A stretch of 64,000 nt of DNA from Faeciplasma gallinarum (GCA_018711085.1 DVIR01000006.1:1-64000), one strand, 5' to 3'; numbered from the stretch's first letter, positions 51,498 to 60,433 are shown. A program made the numbers and translations. Notes: a model not told the origin generated them from the sequence alone.

Positions 51498-52126
51498 TGA
51501 TAGCGATAATTGATTACGGCGTGGGAAACCTGTTTTCCCTGAGGGCAAGCCTTGAGCGAATAGGCGCGGAGGCTGCCGTGACGTCCGATCCCGAGCTTAT
51601 ACGCCATAGCGACAGAATAATACTTCCCGGAGTAGGAGCGTTTGCAGACGCAGCAAAAAAACTGTTTGATTCGGGGCTTGCATCCCTGATAAAGGAGCAG
51701 GCAAAAATCAAGCCGCTTTTGGGAATATGCCTCGGGATGCAGCTTTTGTTCGAGAGAAGCTATGAATTCGGCTGCCACAAGGGCTTAGGGCTTATAAAAG
51801 GCGAGGTAAGACCTCTTAGCGAAGTTTTGCCCGAGCATCTTAAAATCCCGCAGATGGGCTGGAACAGCCTCACAATAACCAAGCCGCAATGCCCTATATT
51901 CAAGTACAGCAGTCAGGGCGACTACGTTTACTTCGTGCACTCCTACTACGGCACAGACTGCTCGGACAGCCTTTGCGCATACACCGAGTACGGCGTTCCG
52001 GTGACGGCGGCGGTATGGCATGAAAACGTATACGGCTGCCAGTTCCACCCCGAAAAGAGCGGCGACACAGGCCTGAAAATACTCAAAGCGTTTTCAAATA
52101 CTTTACCCCAAGGAGCACTTTCATGA
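51497..52126 (+). CDS. hisH: Imidazole glycerol phosphate synthase, glutaminase subunit
   Basis: 209 aa; the ATG at 51497 has AAAGGAG upstream and overlaps the hisB stop. Class I glutamine amidotransferase giving ammonia to HisF. The catalytic Cys is in LGICLGMQLLF, and the His-Glu pair in GCQFHPEKSG. DYGVGNLFSL is the typical N-terminus. Confidence 0.97.
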   Translation: MIAIIDYGVGNLFSLRASLERIGAEAAVTSDPELIRHSDRIILPGVGAFADAAKKLFDSGLASLIKEQAKIKPLLGICLGMQLLFERSYEFGCHKGLGLIKGEVRPLSEVLPEHLKIPQMGWNSLTITKPQCPIFKYSSQGDYVYFVHSYYGTDCSDSLCAYTEYGVPVTAAVWHENVYGCQFHPEKSGDTGLKILKAFSNTLPQGALS

Positions 52127-52833
52127 TTATTTTTCCCGCCATAGACATCATAGACGGTAAAGCAGTTCGCCTTTACAACGGCGACTACAGTCTGAAAACA
52201 GAATACGGCAGTCCGATGGACGTTGCGCTCGACTTTAAAGCGGAGGGTGCAGAGCACATCCACATAGTCGATCTGGACGGAGCAAAGAGCGGTTTAACGC
52301 CGAACATAGAGCTTATATCGCAGATTGCAAAGAAAACAGGCATGTTTGTGGAGGTCGGCGGAGGAATCCGCTCGATGGAAACCGTGAAAAAGTACCTTGA
52401 CGCGGGCGTTCAAAGGGTGATCTTAGGAACCGCTGCCGTGACGGACAACGACTTCATGTGTAAAGCGCTTTACACTTACGGCGACAAAATAGCCGTGGGC
52501 GTTGACATGCTCGACGGCAAGGTCAAAATAAACGGCTGGCTTGAGGACAGCCGCATGGATGCGTTTGAATTTATGGACAGCTTGGAGCAGGCGGGCGTTA
52601 AAACCGTCATATGCACAGACATATCAAAGGACGGAGCGATGCAAGGCGTAAACCTCGAGCTGTACCGCGAGCTGAAGAACAGATACACAATGAGCGTCAC
52701 CGCGTCGGGAGGAGTGTCAAGCCTTGGCGACATTTTCGAGCTTCGTCAGATAGGCGTGGACGCTGCGATAATCGGCAAGGCGTACTACACCGGAGCGATA
52801 AGAATCAAGGAGGCAATAGAGGCTGCAAGATGA
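52123..52833 (+). CDS. hisA: Phosphoribosylformimino-5-aminoimidazole carboxamide ribotide isomerase
   Basis: 236 aa TIM barrel with HisA/HisF half-barrel symmetry. N-terminal FPAIDIIDGKAVRLYNGDY has the catalytic Asp8-equivalent, HIVDLDGAKSG and GGGIRSMETV follow, and VICTDISKDGAMQG holds the second Asp. Overlaps hisH and hisF by 4 bp each. Confidence 0.97.
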   Translation: MIIFPAIDIIDGKAVRLYNGDYSLKTEYGSPMDVALDFKAEGAEHIHIVDLDGAKSGLTPNIELISQIAKKTGMFVEVGGGIRSMETVKKYLDAGVQRVILGTAAVTDNDFMCKALYTYGDKIAVGVDMLDGKVKINGWLEDSRMDAFEFMDSLEQAGVKTVICTDISKDGAMQGVNLELYRELKNRYTMSVTASGGVSSLGDIFELRQIGVDAAIIGKAYYTGAIRIKEAIEAAR

Positions 52834-53588
52834 TCACTAAAAGAATTATCCCCTGCCTTGACGTAAAGGACGGGCGGGTTGTAAAGGGAGTAAACTTTTC
52901 AGGGCTGAGCGACGTGTCGGATCCGGTGGAGCTTGCAAGGATGTACAGCGACAGCGGTGCGGACGAGCTTGTGTTTTACGACATAACCGCTTCAAGCGAG
53001 GGCAGAAAGATTTTTACGGACATACTTTCGCGCGCTGCGTCAAACGTGTTCATACCCTTGACGGTGGGCGGCGGAATAGGCATGCTTGACGACTTTGACA
53101 GGGTGCTAAAGTGCGGGGCGGACAAGGTGAGCGTAAACTCCGGAGCGATAAACGACCCCGACATAATACAAAAAGCCGCAAAGACGTACGGTTCGCAGTG
53201 CGTTGTTTTGAGCATAGACGCCAAACGTGCGGACGGCGGATTTAAGGTGTATGCAAAGGGCGGACGCGTAAAAACAGAGCTTGACGCGGTGTCGTGGGCA
53301 AAGCGCGGCGAGGACAGCGGCGCGGGAGAGATAGTTTTAAACTCCATTGACACAGACGGCGTAAAAAACGGCTTTGACCTTGAAATGCTCAAAGCTGTTT
53401 CGGACGCGGTGAACATTCCGGTCATTGCGTCGGGAGGCGCGGGAAAGCCGGAGGACTTTTTAACGCTGTTCAAGACGCTTGAGAGGGTTGATGCGGGGCT
53501 TGCGGCATCGGTGTTCCACTTCGGGCAGATAGACATACGCATGCTCAAGCAGTACCTCAAACAAAACGGCGTAAACGTCAGAATATAA
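52830..53588 (+). CDS. hisF: Imidazole glycerol phosphate synthase, cyclase subunit
   Basis: 252 aa from ATG at 52830. TIM barrel using ammonia from HisH to form IGP and AICAR. RIIPCLDVKDGRVVKGVNF is diagnostic, LTVGGGIGMLDD and IASGGAGKPEDF are phosphate loops, and catalytic Asp residues lie in CLDVK and NSIDTDG. The frame extends far upstream inside hisA, but only this start gives the HisF N-terminus. Confidence 0.97.
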   Translation: MITKRIIPCLDVKDGRVVKGVNFSGLSDVSDPVELARMYSDSGADELVFYDITASSEGRKIFTDILSRAASNVFIPLTVGGGIGMLDDFDRVLKCGADKVSVNSGAINDPDIIQKAAKTYGSQCVVLSIDAKRADGGFKVYAKGGRVKTELDAVSWAKRGEDSGAGEIVLNSIDTDGVKNGFDLEMLKAVSDAVNIPVIASGGAGKPEDFLTLFKTLERVDAGLAASVFHFGQIDIRMLKQYLKQNGVNVRI

Positions 53589-53603
53589 GAAAGGCATGAT
53601 AAG

Positions 53604-54251
53604 ATGATAACCATTGATGAGCTTAAATTTGACGAAAAGGGGCTTATCCCCGCAATAGTCGTGGATGCAAAGACAAAAAAGGTTCTTACCTTGGCGTACA
53701 TGAACAGGCAAAGCCTTGAGATATCCATGGAGCGCGAGCTGACATGCTTTTGGTCGCGCTCAAGAAACGAGCTTTGGCTAAAGGGCGAAACAAGTTCTAA
53801 CTACCAGCACATTGTGAGCATCACAGCGGACTGCGACAGGGATGCGCTTGTGGTGATGGTTGAAAAGGACGGACCCGCATGCCACACCGGAGCTGACAGC
53901 TGCTTTAATGACAAGCTGTACATAAGCGAAAACCGCAGCGAGTTTGACTACGAGCAGCTTTACGAGCTTATTAAGGGCAGAAAGACAGAGAAAAAAGAAG
54001 GCTCATACACCACATACCTCTTTGAAAAAGGGCTTGACAAGATACTCAAAAAGGTCGGCGAGGAGTCAACCGAGGTCATAATTGCGGCAAAAGCGATGGA
54101 CAAGCCCGAGACAATCTACGAGATTGCGGATCTTATATACCACCTCACCGTGCTGATGGTTGAGGCGGGAATTTCTTTGGAAGATATCAGGGCGGAGCTT
54201 GCATCGCGCCACGTCATAGACAAGAAGGTAAAGCAGGAGAAGATGACCTGA
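53604..54251 (+). CDS. hisI: Bifunctional phosphoribosyl-AMP cyclohydrolase / phosphoribosyl-ATP pyrophosphatase
   Basis: 215 aa HisIE fusion. The HisI domain (~1-110) has MNRQSLE, FWSRSRNELWLKGETSSN, DCDRDALVV and the zinc motif GPACHTGADSCF. The HisE domain (~115-205) has SYTTYLFEKGLDKILKKVGEE and the helical MazG-like IYEIADLIYHLTVL. Steps 2 and 3 of the pathway. Confidence 0.97.
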   Translation: MITIDELKFDEKGLIPAIVVDAKTKKVLTLAYMNRQSLEISMERELTCFWSRSRNELWLKGETSSNYQHIVSITADCDRDALVVMVEKDGPACHTGADSCFNDKLYISENRSEFDYEQLYELIKGRKTEKKEGSYTTYLFEKGLDKILKKVGEESTEVIIAAKAMDKPETIYEIADLIYHLTVLMVEAGISLEDIRAELASRHVIDKKVKQEKMT

Positions 54252-55075
54252 TGGGACTGCAAAATCTTCACACGCACTCTGTGTGGTGCGACGGAGCAGA
54301 CGCCCTTGAGGAGCTTGTCCTTGAGGCAATACGCCTCGGCATGGACACCATCGGCTTTTCCTCTCACAGCTACACGCCTTTTGACACGAGCTACTGCATG
54401 ACCGACACCGACGGGTACATCGCGCAGTGCTCTGCGCTCAAAAGCAAATACCGCGGAAAAATAAACATACTTTGCGGCGTCGAAGCCGACTACTACTCCG
54501 ATACCGCAAGCTATCAGGGAAAGGGCTTTGACTTTGTAATCGGCTCTGTCCACTATTTGAAGTGCGGCGAAGAATACCTGCCTATAGATGAGTCGGCGCA
54601 GATACTTACCGAGGGCGCAAAAAAGCACTTTTGCAGCATGGCGGAGCTTGTGCGGCAATACTATGCGCTTGAGGCGGATGTCGTGAGAAAGACCGGCTGC
54701 GACATAATCGGGCATTTTGACCTGATAACAAAGTTTTGCGACGTCTGCCCGCAAATAATCGACACCTGCTCGCAGGACTACACAAGCGCAAGAGATCACG
54801 CGCTGTCTGCACTCATTAAGACAGGAAAGATATTTGAGGTAAACACAGGCGCAATGGCAAGAGGCTACAGGCGTCTTCCCTACCCGGATGCATCCTGCCT
54901 CCGGACGATTGCGGAGCGGGGCGGCAAGGTCATGATAACCTCCGACTGCCACAAAAAAGAGCAGCTTTGCTACGGTTTTGAGACCGCAAAAGAATTTTTA
55001 GTGTCAAACGGGTTTAAGTGCGTATATTTATATAATAACGGGCGGTTTGAGAGCACAAATATCGAAAATATATGA
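54251..55075 (+). CDS. hisK: Histidinol-phosphatase, PHP family
   Basis: 274 aa. PHP-domain trinuclear-metal phosphatase, the HisK/HisJ type of Firmicutes. Metal ligands: LHTHSVWCDGAD, GFSSHSYTP, GVEADYY, IGSVHYLK, IGHFDLI and the C-terminal MITSDCHK. Overlaps hisIE by 1 bp and completes the pathway. No clear terminator follows, so some read-through toward glmS is possible. Confidence 0.93.
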   Translation: MGLQNLHTHSVWCDGADALEELVLEAIRLGMDTIGFSSHSYTPFDTSYCMTDTDGYIAQCSALKSKYRGKINILCGVEADYYSDTASYQGKGFDFVIGSVHYLKCGEEYLPIDESAQILTEGAKKHFCSMAELVRQYYALEADVVRKTGCDIIGHFDLITKFCDVCPQIIDTCSQDYTSARDHALSALIKTGKIFEVNTGAMARGYRRLPYPDASCLRTIAERGGKVMITSDCHKKEQLCYGFETAKEFLVSNGFKCVYLYNNGRFESTNIENI

Positions 55076-55113
55076 TTTTAAGCCGCCATATCAGGGCAAT
55101 ACGGCGCGCCTGC

Positions 55114-55142
55114 TTGACTTTGTTTTTGCTAAAGTATATAAT
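55114..55142 (+). promoter_or_regulatory. glmS promoter
   Basis: TTGACT (55114-55119), 17 bp, TATAAT (55137-55142). It gives a leader of about 175 nt. Confidence 0.8.
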
Positions 55143-55148
55143 TACAAT

Positions 55149-55322
55149 ACAATTATTGTCGCAACGCGGGGTTTTGCATACTTCGCGGGATGGCTGCACT
55201 TGCAGTACGGATATTTGCAGCCGCAGTTTGAGTCAATGTTGTATACGGTCCGCGCCGCTTGCCTGCATTTTGCATGGAAAAGACCGCGGACTTTTCAATA
55301 TGCGTGTTTTGGAGGTATTGTC
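55149..55322 (+). promoter_or_regulatory. Long glmS leader without the glmS ribozyme
   Basis: No AGCGCC cleavage core or other glmS ribozyme signature is visible. The leader can form GGCTGCA...TGCAGCC (~55191-55222) and a GTCCGCG...CGCGGAC hairpin followed by TTTTC (~55248-55297), which resembles a weak terminator. Regulation by attenuation or an unknown RNA element is possible. Confidence 0.4.
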
Positions 55323-57149
55323 ATGTGCGGAATTATTGGCTACAGCGGCAGGTATGACGCTGCCGAAAGGATATTGTGCGGCCTTTCTGCTCTTGAATAC
55401 AGAGGATACGACTCTGCAGGAATAGCTGCGTTTGAAAACAACGAGCTGAACATTGTAAAAACCGTCGGCAGGGTGCATGCGCTTGCCGAAAAGATAGACG
55501 CCCTGGGCGGGATACATTCCCACTGTGCTATAGGTCACACGAGATGGGCAACCCACGGCGTGCCAAACGACATAAACTCGCATCCCCAGAAGGCGGGTTC
55601 GGTTGTGCTTGTGCACAACGGAATTATAGAAAACTACGCCGAGCTTAAATCAGAGCTTCAAGCCAAAGGCGTGAGCTTTGAATCGCAGACGGACACGGAA
55701 GTTGCGGCGGCGGTTATAAACGCCGAATACTCGGTGACGCATGAGCCTTTGAGCGCGATACAAAGAGCTATGAAGAAAATTTGCGGCTCGTATGCCTTCG
55801 GAATACTTTTCAGCGACATACCCGGCGTGATATACGCAGTAAAGATGGGCAGCCCGCTGATAGTCGGCGTTGCGGAGGACGGCGGATTTATATCGTCCGA
55901 CATATCCGCCATACTCAAATACACAAAAAAGTACATATCTCTTGAAAACGGAGAGATAGCCGTTGTCGATAGAAACGCCGTTGCGGTGTACGACAAGGAC
56001 GGAAACTCCGCCGAGAAGCAGATACTCACCGCAACGTGGGACGTTTCCGCCGCCGAAAAGGGCGGATATGCGCACTTCATGCTCAAGGAGATACATGAAG
56101 AGCCGGAGGCAATCAAAAAGACGCTCAGCATACGAAACAGGCACGGCATCATAGATTTTGAATCGGACGGAATCGGCGCGGACGATTTAAGCTCCATAAA
56201 CTTTTTGCACATCGTGGCGTGCGGTACAGCCATGCATGCGGGCCTGTACGCCAAGTACCTCATAGAAAAGCTTGCAAGGGTGCCGGTGACGGTTGAAATG
56301 GCATCGGAGTACAGGTACAGCGACCCGATCGTAGGCAAAGACGACACGGTGCTTGTAATATCTCAGTCGGGAGAAACCGCCGACTCGCTTGAGGCGATAA
56401 GAATATCAAAGGCAAAGGGCGCAAAGACAATTGCGCTTGTAAACGTCATAGCGTCATCGATAGCAAGGGAGGCAGACAAGGTAATATACACATATGCCGG
56501 TCCGGAAATATCGGTGGCGTCCACAAAAGCGTACACCGTTCAGGTTGCGGCGCTTTGTGCGCTTGCGTTTCAGATAGCACACGCAAAGGGAAGAATGACC
56601 GAGGAAGAGCTTAAAATATACTCAAAGATACTCTTAGGCGACCTGTGCGATGCGATTGAAAAGGTAATAAGCGACGAGGACAAGATAAGCGAGATTGCAA
56701 AAGAGCTTTACGACAACGAAAACGTGTTCTTCATAGGAAGAAGCCTTGACAGCTTTATTGTTCAGGAGGCGTCCTTAAAGCTGAAGGAGATATCCTACAT
56801 ACACAGCGAGGCGTACGCCGCGGGTGAGCTGAAGCACGGCACGATATCCCTGATAACCGAGGGCACTCCCCTGATAGCGCTTGCAACCATCCCGAACATT
56901 TACGAAAAGACTATGAGCAACATAAGCGAGGTTGTCACTCGCGGTGGAAAGGCGTTTTTGGTGTGCGGACCCGATTTTCCTGACAGCCAAAACATCTCTT
57001 ACTGCTACAAGCTCCCCGAAATCGACCGGCTGTTTATGGGGCTTACGGCGGTGACAGCTTTCCAGCTCTTTGCATACCACATGGCGGTGCTCAGAGGCAA
57101 CGACGTTGACAAGCCGAGAAACCTTGCAAAATCGGTTACGGTTGAATAA
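55323..57149 (+). CDS. glmS: Glutamine-fructose-6-phosphate aminotransferase
   Basis: 608 aa from ATG at 55323 (TTGGAGG upstream); Met removal exposes the catalytic Cys2 (MCGIIGY). Makes glucosamine 6-phosphate for cell wall synthesis. N-terminal glutaminase domain with RGYDSAG, HTRWATHG and HNGIIENY; two SIS domains with CGTAMHAGLYAKY, SQSGETADSLE and EVASTKAYT-like AGPEISVASTKAY; the C-terminal LAKSVTVE tail is standard. Monocistronic with its own terminator. Confidence 0.96.
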   Translation: MCGIIGYSGRYDAAERILCGLSALEYRGYDSAGIAAFENNELNIVKTVGRVHALAEKIDALGGIHSHCAIGHTRWATHGVPNDINSHPQKAGSVVLVHNGIIENYAELKSELQAKGVSFESQTDTEVAAAVINAEYSVTHEPLSAIQRAMKKICGSYAFGILFSDIPGVIYAVKMGSPLIVGVAEDGGFISSDISAILKYTKKYISLENGEIAVVDRNAVAVYDKDGNSAEKQILTATWDVSAAEKGGYAHFMLKEIHEEPEAIKKTLSIRNRHGIIDFESDGIGADDLSSINFLHIVACGTAMHAGLYAKYLIEKLARVPVTVEMASEYRYSDPIVGKDDTVLVISQSGETADSLEAIRISKAKGAKTIALVNVIASSIAREADKVIYTYAGPEISVASTKAYTVQVAALCALAFQIAHAKGRMTEEELKIYSKILLGDLCDAIEKVISDEDKISEIAKELYDNENVFFIGRSLDSFIVQEASLKLKEISYIHSEAYAAGELKHGTISLITEGTPLIALATIPNIYEKTMSNISEVVTRGGKAFLVCGPDFPDSQNISYCYKLPEIDRLFMGLTAVTAFQLFAYHMAVLRGNDVDKPRNLAKSVTVE

Positions 57150-57161
57150 ATACATGCAAAA

Positions 57162-57190
57162 CGGCGCGGCTCAGGCTGCGCCGCATTTTT
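57162..57190 (+). terminator. glmS terminator
   Basis: CGGCGCGGC-TCAG-GCTGCGCCG hairpin (one mismatch) followed by ATTTTTAT. Confidence 0.85.
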
Positions 57191-57214
57191 ATGCCGCTTT
57201 GCTTTATTGCTGTA

Positions 57215-57243
57215 TTGACATAAAGCGCGGCGGGCTGTATAAT
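57215..57243 (+). promoter_or_regulatory. asnA promoter
   Basis: TTGACA (57215-57220), 17 bp, TATAAT (57238-57243). Confidence 0.85.
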
Positions 57244-57253
57244 GTTTAAGGTG

Positions 57254-57280
57254 ACGCATCAAGCTTTTGGATGCGTATTT
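57254..57280 (+). terminator. Terminator-like hairpin in the asnA leader
   Basis: ACGCATC-AAGCTTTTG-GATGCGT followed by ATTTTTG, only a few bases after the predicted RNA start. It may attenuate asnA or simply stabilise the 5' end. Confidence 0.5.
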
Positions 57281-57310
57281 TTGATTTATCAGGAAAGGAC
57301 AACTCCGAAT

Positions 57311-58318
57311 ATGAGCAAGCTAATAGTTCCAAAGGAATACACAAGCAGCCTTACGCCGTACGAAACTCAGACCGCAATAGGTCTTATAAAGAGAAGCTTT
57401 GAAATAAACCTGTGCCAATCCCTGAATTTAAAGAGGGTTTCCGCACCGCTTTTTGTCGAGAACAACAAGGGCATAAACGACGACCTCAACGGCGTTGAAC
57501 GTGCGGTGTCTTTTGAGATAAAGGAGACGGGCGGAACGGCAGAAGTCGTTCATTCGTTGGCAAAATGGAAGCGCCTTGCTTTGAAGGAGTACGGATTCCA
57601 CGTCGGCGAGGGAATATACACCGACATGAACGCCATAAGGCGTGACGAGGAGATGGACAACCTCCACTCCATATACGTTGACCAGTGGGACTGGGAGAGA
57701 ATAATCACAAAAGAGGACAGAAACATCGACTTTTTAAAGGAGATCGTCATAAAAATAGTTGACGCGGTTTGCGACACGTCGGAAATAGTGAGCAAGGTAT
57801 ACCCGAACGTGAGATGCAGGCTCACAAGAAACGTCTCCTTTATAACCACGCAGGAGCTTGAGGACATGTACCCTGCTCTCACGCCGAAGGAGCGTGAAAA
57901 CGAGTATCTTAAAGATCACCACACGGCGTTTATAATGCAGATAGGAGACAAGCTCAAGTCAGGCATACCTCACGACGGAAGAGCGCCCGACTACGATGAC
58001 TGGAAGCTCAACGGCGACATTCTGATGTGGAACGAGGTACTAGGATGCGCGTTTGAGATATCATCGATGGGAATAAGGGTTGACCCCGAATCACTGCGTG
58101 AGCAGCTCAAAAAAGCCGGCTGTGAATGGCGCTCGGGTCTTGAGTTCCACAAGATGCTTTTAAACAACGAGCTGCCTTTGACAATCGGCGGAGGAATCGG
58201 TCAGTCGAGGCTCTGCACGCTGCTTTTGGGCAAGGCGCACATAGGCGAGGTTCAGGTCTCGGTGTGGGACAAGGACACGATTGAAGGCTGCAAAAAAGCG
58301 GGAATAATGCTTTTGTAA
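57311..58318 (+). CDS. asnA: Aspartate-ammonia ligase (asparagine synthetase A)
   Basis: 335 aa from ATG at 57311, close to E. coli AsnA (330 aa). Ammonia-dependent asparagine synthetase with a class II aaRS-like core. Segments SAPLFVENNKGINDDLNGVER, VHSLAKWKR, YTDMNAIRRDE, HSIYVDQWDWE and LTIGGGIGQSR are characteristic. GGAAAGG lies 12-18 bases upstream. A hairpin with a T-run sits in its short leader. Confidence 0.96.
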   Translation: MSKLIVPKEYTSSLTPYETQTAIGLIKRSFEINLCQSLNLKRVSAPLFVENNKGINDDLNGVERAVSFEIKETGGTAEVVHSLAKWKRLALKEYGFHVGEGIYTDMNAIRRDEEMDNLHSIYVDQWDWERIITKEDRNIDFLKEIVIKIVDAVCDTSEIVSKVYPNVRCRLTRNVSFITTQELEDMYPALTPKERENEYLKDHHTAFIMQIGDKLKSGIPHDGRAPDYDDWKLNGDILMWNEVLGCAFEISSMGIRVDPESLREQLKKAGCEWRSGLEFHKMLLNNELPLTIGGGIGQSRLCTLLLGKAHIGEVQVSVWDKDTIEGCKKAGIMLL

Positions 58319-58346
58319 TAAAACGCGGCATGTTGTCAATAATGTA

Positions 58347-58375
58347 TTGCAATATGCGCAGGCTGATGATATACT
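58347..58375 (+). promoter_or_regulatory. Promoter of the MutS-family gene
   Basis: TTGCAA (58347-58352), 17 bp, TATACT (58370-58375). Confidence 0.75.
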
Positions 58376-58421
58376 CAGCTTAAAGGTAATACTTAATACG
58401 CTTAAAGAAAGGGACACCGAC

Positions 58422-60104
58422 ATGCCACAGGTTGATTCACAGGAAGAATACCATTTAGTAGATCTTTTATATCCTTCAGAGGAAAAGAAGAGGGCATGCA
58501 TAGAGCGGGGCACGCAGATATCAAAGCTCCCGCAGGATTATGTGACAAACCTTGAGCTGGATCTGTTGTCAAGGCTGATTTGTCCGGAAAATTCTCTCAA
58601 CGCTTTGAGAATACTGACGCAGCTCACCACCGATCCCGACGTACTCAACTACCGTCTTGACATACTTGAGGACTTTTTAAACGTCCCGCAGCTTGAGGCG
58701 GTGCTTTACGAAAACGTGCACAAGCTGTACATCAACGAGCACGTGAACATTCAAAAGCTCGGTCTTGCGGACAGCTTTTACGCCTTGAACACAAGGCTCG
58801 GTTCGCTCAAGACATTCATAGAGTGCATTACAAACTGCCATGAGTTCTGCCAAAAGTATCAGCACACATTTAAGTCAGAGGCTTTAAAAGGACTGGTTGA
58901 GTATTTTGCCTCGGTCTACAATTCCGAGTACTTCGACGAGGTCAAGCGTGAGACTGACGAGTGCCTGAGGATACTTGCAAAGGGCGTAAAGAGCGTCACG
59001 GTGGGAATAAACTTTGACGACATGATGAGACCGGTGGAGGCTATGCTTTTGTCCGTTTCCACCGACCTCATAAAGAAAAAGGGCAGGTTTGACTGGATAT
59101 TCAAGCATCTTGACGGCGACGCCACAAGAGCCATAGGAAAGACCCACTCCCTTTACAACGAGAACGGCGGAACGAACGACCTTGAGGCTCCTTTGTTCCG
59201 AGAGTTAAAGGAGATAAACTCCGAATACATTTCTCACCTCGACAGGGCAATCCGTGCATACTTCAAAAAGAGCACGGAGGACATACTCACATTTGAAAGC
59301 CAGATGAGTTTCTACATCGGCGCAAAGAGAATTATAGACGCCGTAAGGGCAAGAGGTCTTGAGATGACAAGGCCGAAGTATTTGAGCATGGAGGAAAGAA
59401 AGCTCGACGCAAAGGGCATATTTGACCTCTCCTTCTACACTCAGATGGTCGCATCAAACCCGATAGGCAGCTTAAAGGACAAGATCATAACAAACGACTG
59501 CCGCATGGACGACGACGGAAGGTTCTTCGTGCTGACCGGTGCGAACAACGGCGGAAAGACAACCTACACACGTGCGGTGGGAATAATTCAGGTGCTCGCT
59601 CAGGCGGGCGTGTATGTTCCCTGCACATCCTGCGAAATAAGCCCTGTTGACTTTATCTACACCCACTTCCCGAAGGAGGAGGAGGTAGGACTCAACACCT
59701 CCCGCTTTACTCAGGAGTGCAAGCAGTTTAAGGTCACGGTTGACAACGCCACAAGGTACAGCATGCTTTTGCTGAACGAGTCGATACAGTCCACAACCCC
59801 GACGGAATGCGTTTACATCGCAACGGAGCTTACAAAGATCTTCCGCTGCATAGGCGTCAGGGGCGTGTATGCAACCCACCTTTTGGAGCTTGCAAAGAGC
59901 CTTGATAAGATAAACGAGACTGTAGAGGGCGACACAAAGCTTGTGAGCATCGTCACAACGGTAGACACAACCGCCGACAACAAGCGACTTTACAAGATAG
60001 TTCGCAGCGCGCCGCAGGAGTTCGGCTACGCAAAGACCATATACGAAAAGTTTGGCGTGTCCTTCGACGAAGTCAAAAAGAGAATGGAAAAGGAAAAAGC
60101 ATAA
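58422..60104 (+). CDS. MutS-family DNA-binding ATPase, divergent
   Basis: 560 aa from ATG at 58422 (AAAGGGA upstream). The C-terminal third is a MutS domain V ATPase: Walker A TGANNGGKTTYTR, NTSRFTQE (signature region), Walker B LLLNESIQSTTPTE and THLLELA. The Walker B has Asn-Glu where MutS1 has Asp-Glu. The N-terminal part has the helical core/lever (~45-330) but not the mismatch-binding domain I, and there is no Smr domain, so it is neither MutS1 nor MutS2. Such stand-alone MutS-like ATPases are common in Clostridia; their role is unknown. Confidence 0.85.
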   Translation: MPQVDSQEEYHLVDLLYPSEEKKRACIERGTQISKLPQDYVTNLELDLLSRLICPENSLNALRILTQLTTDPDVLNYRLDILEDFLNVPQLEAVLYENVHKLYINEHVNIQKLGLADSFYALNTRLGSLKTFIECITNCHEFCQKYQHTFKSEALKGLVEYFASVYNSEYFDEVKRETDECLRILAKGVKSVTVGINFDDMMRPVEAMLLSVSTDLIKKKGRFDWIFKHLDGDATRAIGKTHSLYNENGGTNDLEAPLFRELKEINSEYISHLDRAIRAYFKKSTEDILTFESQMSFYIGAKRIIDAVRARGLEMTRPKYLSMEERKLDAKGIFDLSFYTQMVASNPIGSLKDKIITNDCRMDDDGRFFVLTGANNGGKTTYTRAVGIIQVLAQAGVYVPCTSCEISPVDFIYTHFPKEEEVGLNTSRFTQECKQFKVTVDNATRYSMLLLNESIQSTTPTECVYIATELTKIFRCIGVRGVYATHLLELAKSLDKINETVEGDTKLVSIVTTVDTTADNKRLYKIVRSAPQEFGYAKTIYEKFGVSFDEVKKRMEKEKA

Positions 60105-60109
60105 AAATC

Positions 60110-60141
60110 AGCGCCGTGTCAGGGTTGGCACGGCGCTTTTG
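60110..60141 (+). terminator. Terminator after the MutS-family gene
   Basis: AGCGCCGTG / CACGGCGCT stem followed by TTTT. Confidence 0.85.
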
Positions 60142-60149
60142 CAAAATAA

Positions 60150-60186
60150 AAACGGGCGTCGGAATAAGGCGCCCGTTTGCTTTTTT
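60150..60186. terminator. Bidirectional terminator ending the rpsF-ssb-rpsR operon
   Basis: AAACGGGCG / CGCCCGTTT stem with T-runs on both strands, placed just after rpsR. Confidence 0.85.
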
Positions 60187-60196
60187 AGTTTTAAGA

Positions 60197-60433
60197 TCAG
60201 TCAGCCGAGTAAGGGAGCAGAGCAACAAATCTTGCCCTCTTTACAGCCTTAGTCAGCTCACGCTGATGATATGCGCAGGTACCGGTGACTCTTCTGGGAA
60301 GAATCTTTGCTCTTTCGGTCAAGCACTTTCTGAGCTTAGCGGTATCCTTATAATCGATGGTCTCAACTCTGTCTGCGCAGAATATGCAGACTTTCTTGTG
60401 ATGTTTCTTCATCGGCTTTGTATTTCTTTCCAT
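60197..60433 (-). CDS. rpsR: 30S ribosomal protein S18
   Basis: 78 aa from ATG at 60433 with AAAGGAG upstream. S18 pairs with S6 on the platform of the 30S subunit. The N-terminal CIFCADRVETIDYKD has the cysteine pair of zinc-binding S18 forms, and RAKILPRRVTGTCAYHQRELTKAVKRAR is the conserved basic core region. Last gene of rpsF-ssb-rpsR, the universal order. Confidence 0.97.
   Translation of the reverse strand: MERNTKPMKKHHKKVCIFCADRVETIDYKDTAKLRKCLTERAKILPRRVTGTCAYHQRELTKAVKRARFVALLPYSAD

Noticed and set aside
54116..54952. 278-codon open frame antisense to the PHP phosphatase gene
   Set aside because: Shadow of the real gene, which has all PHP metal motifs and an operon context.
55143..55322. 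glmS ribozyme
   Set aside because: The conserved cleavage core and pairing regions are not found.
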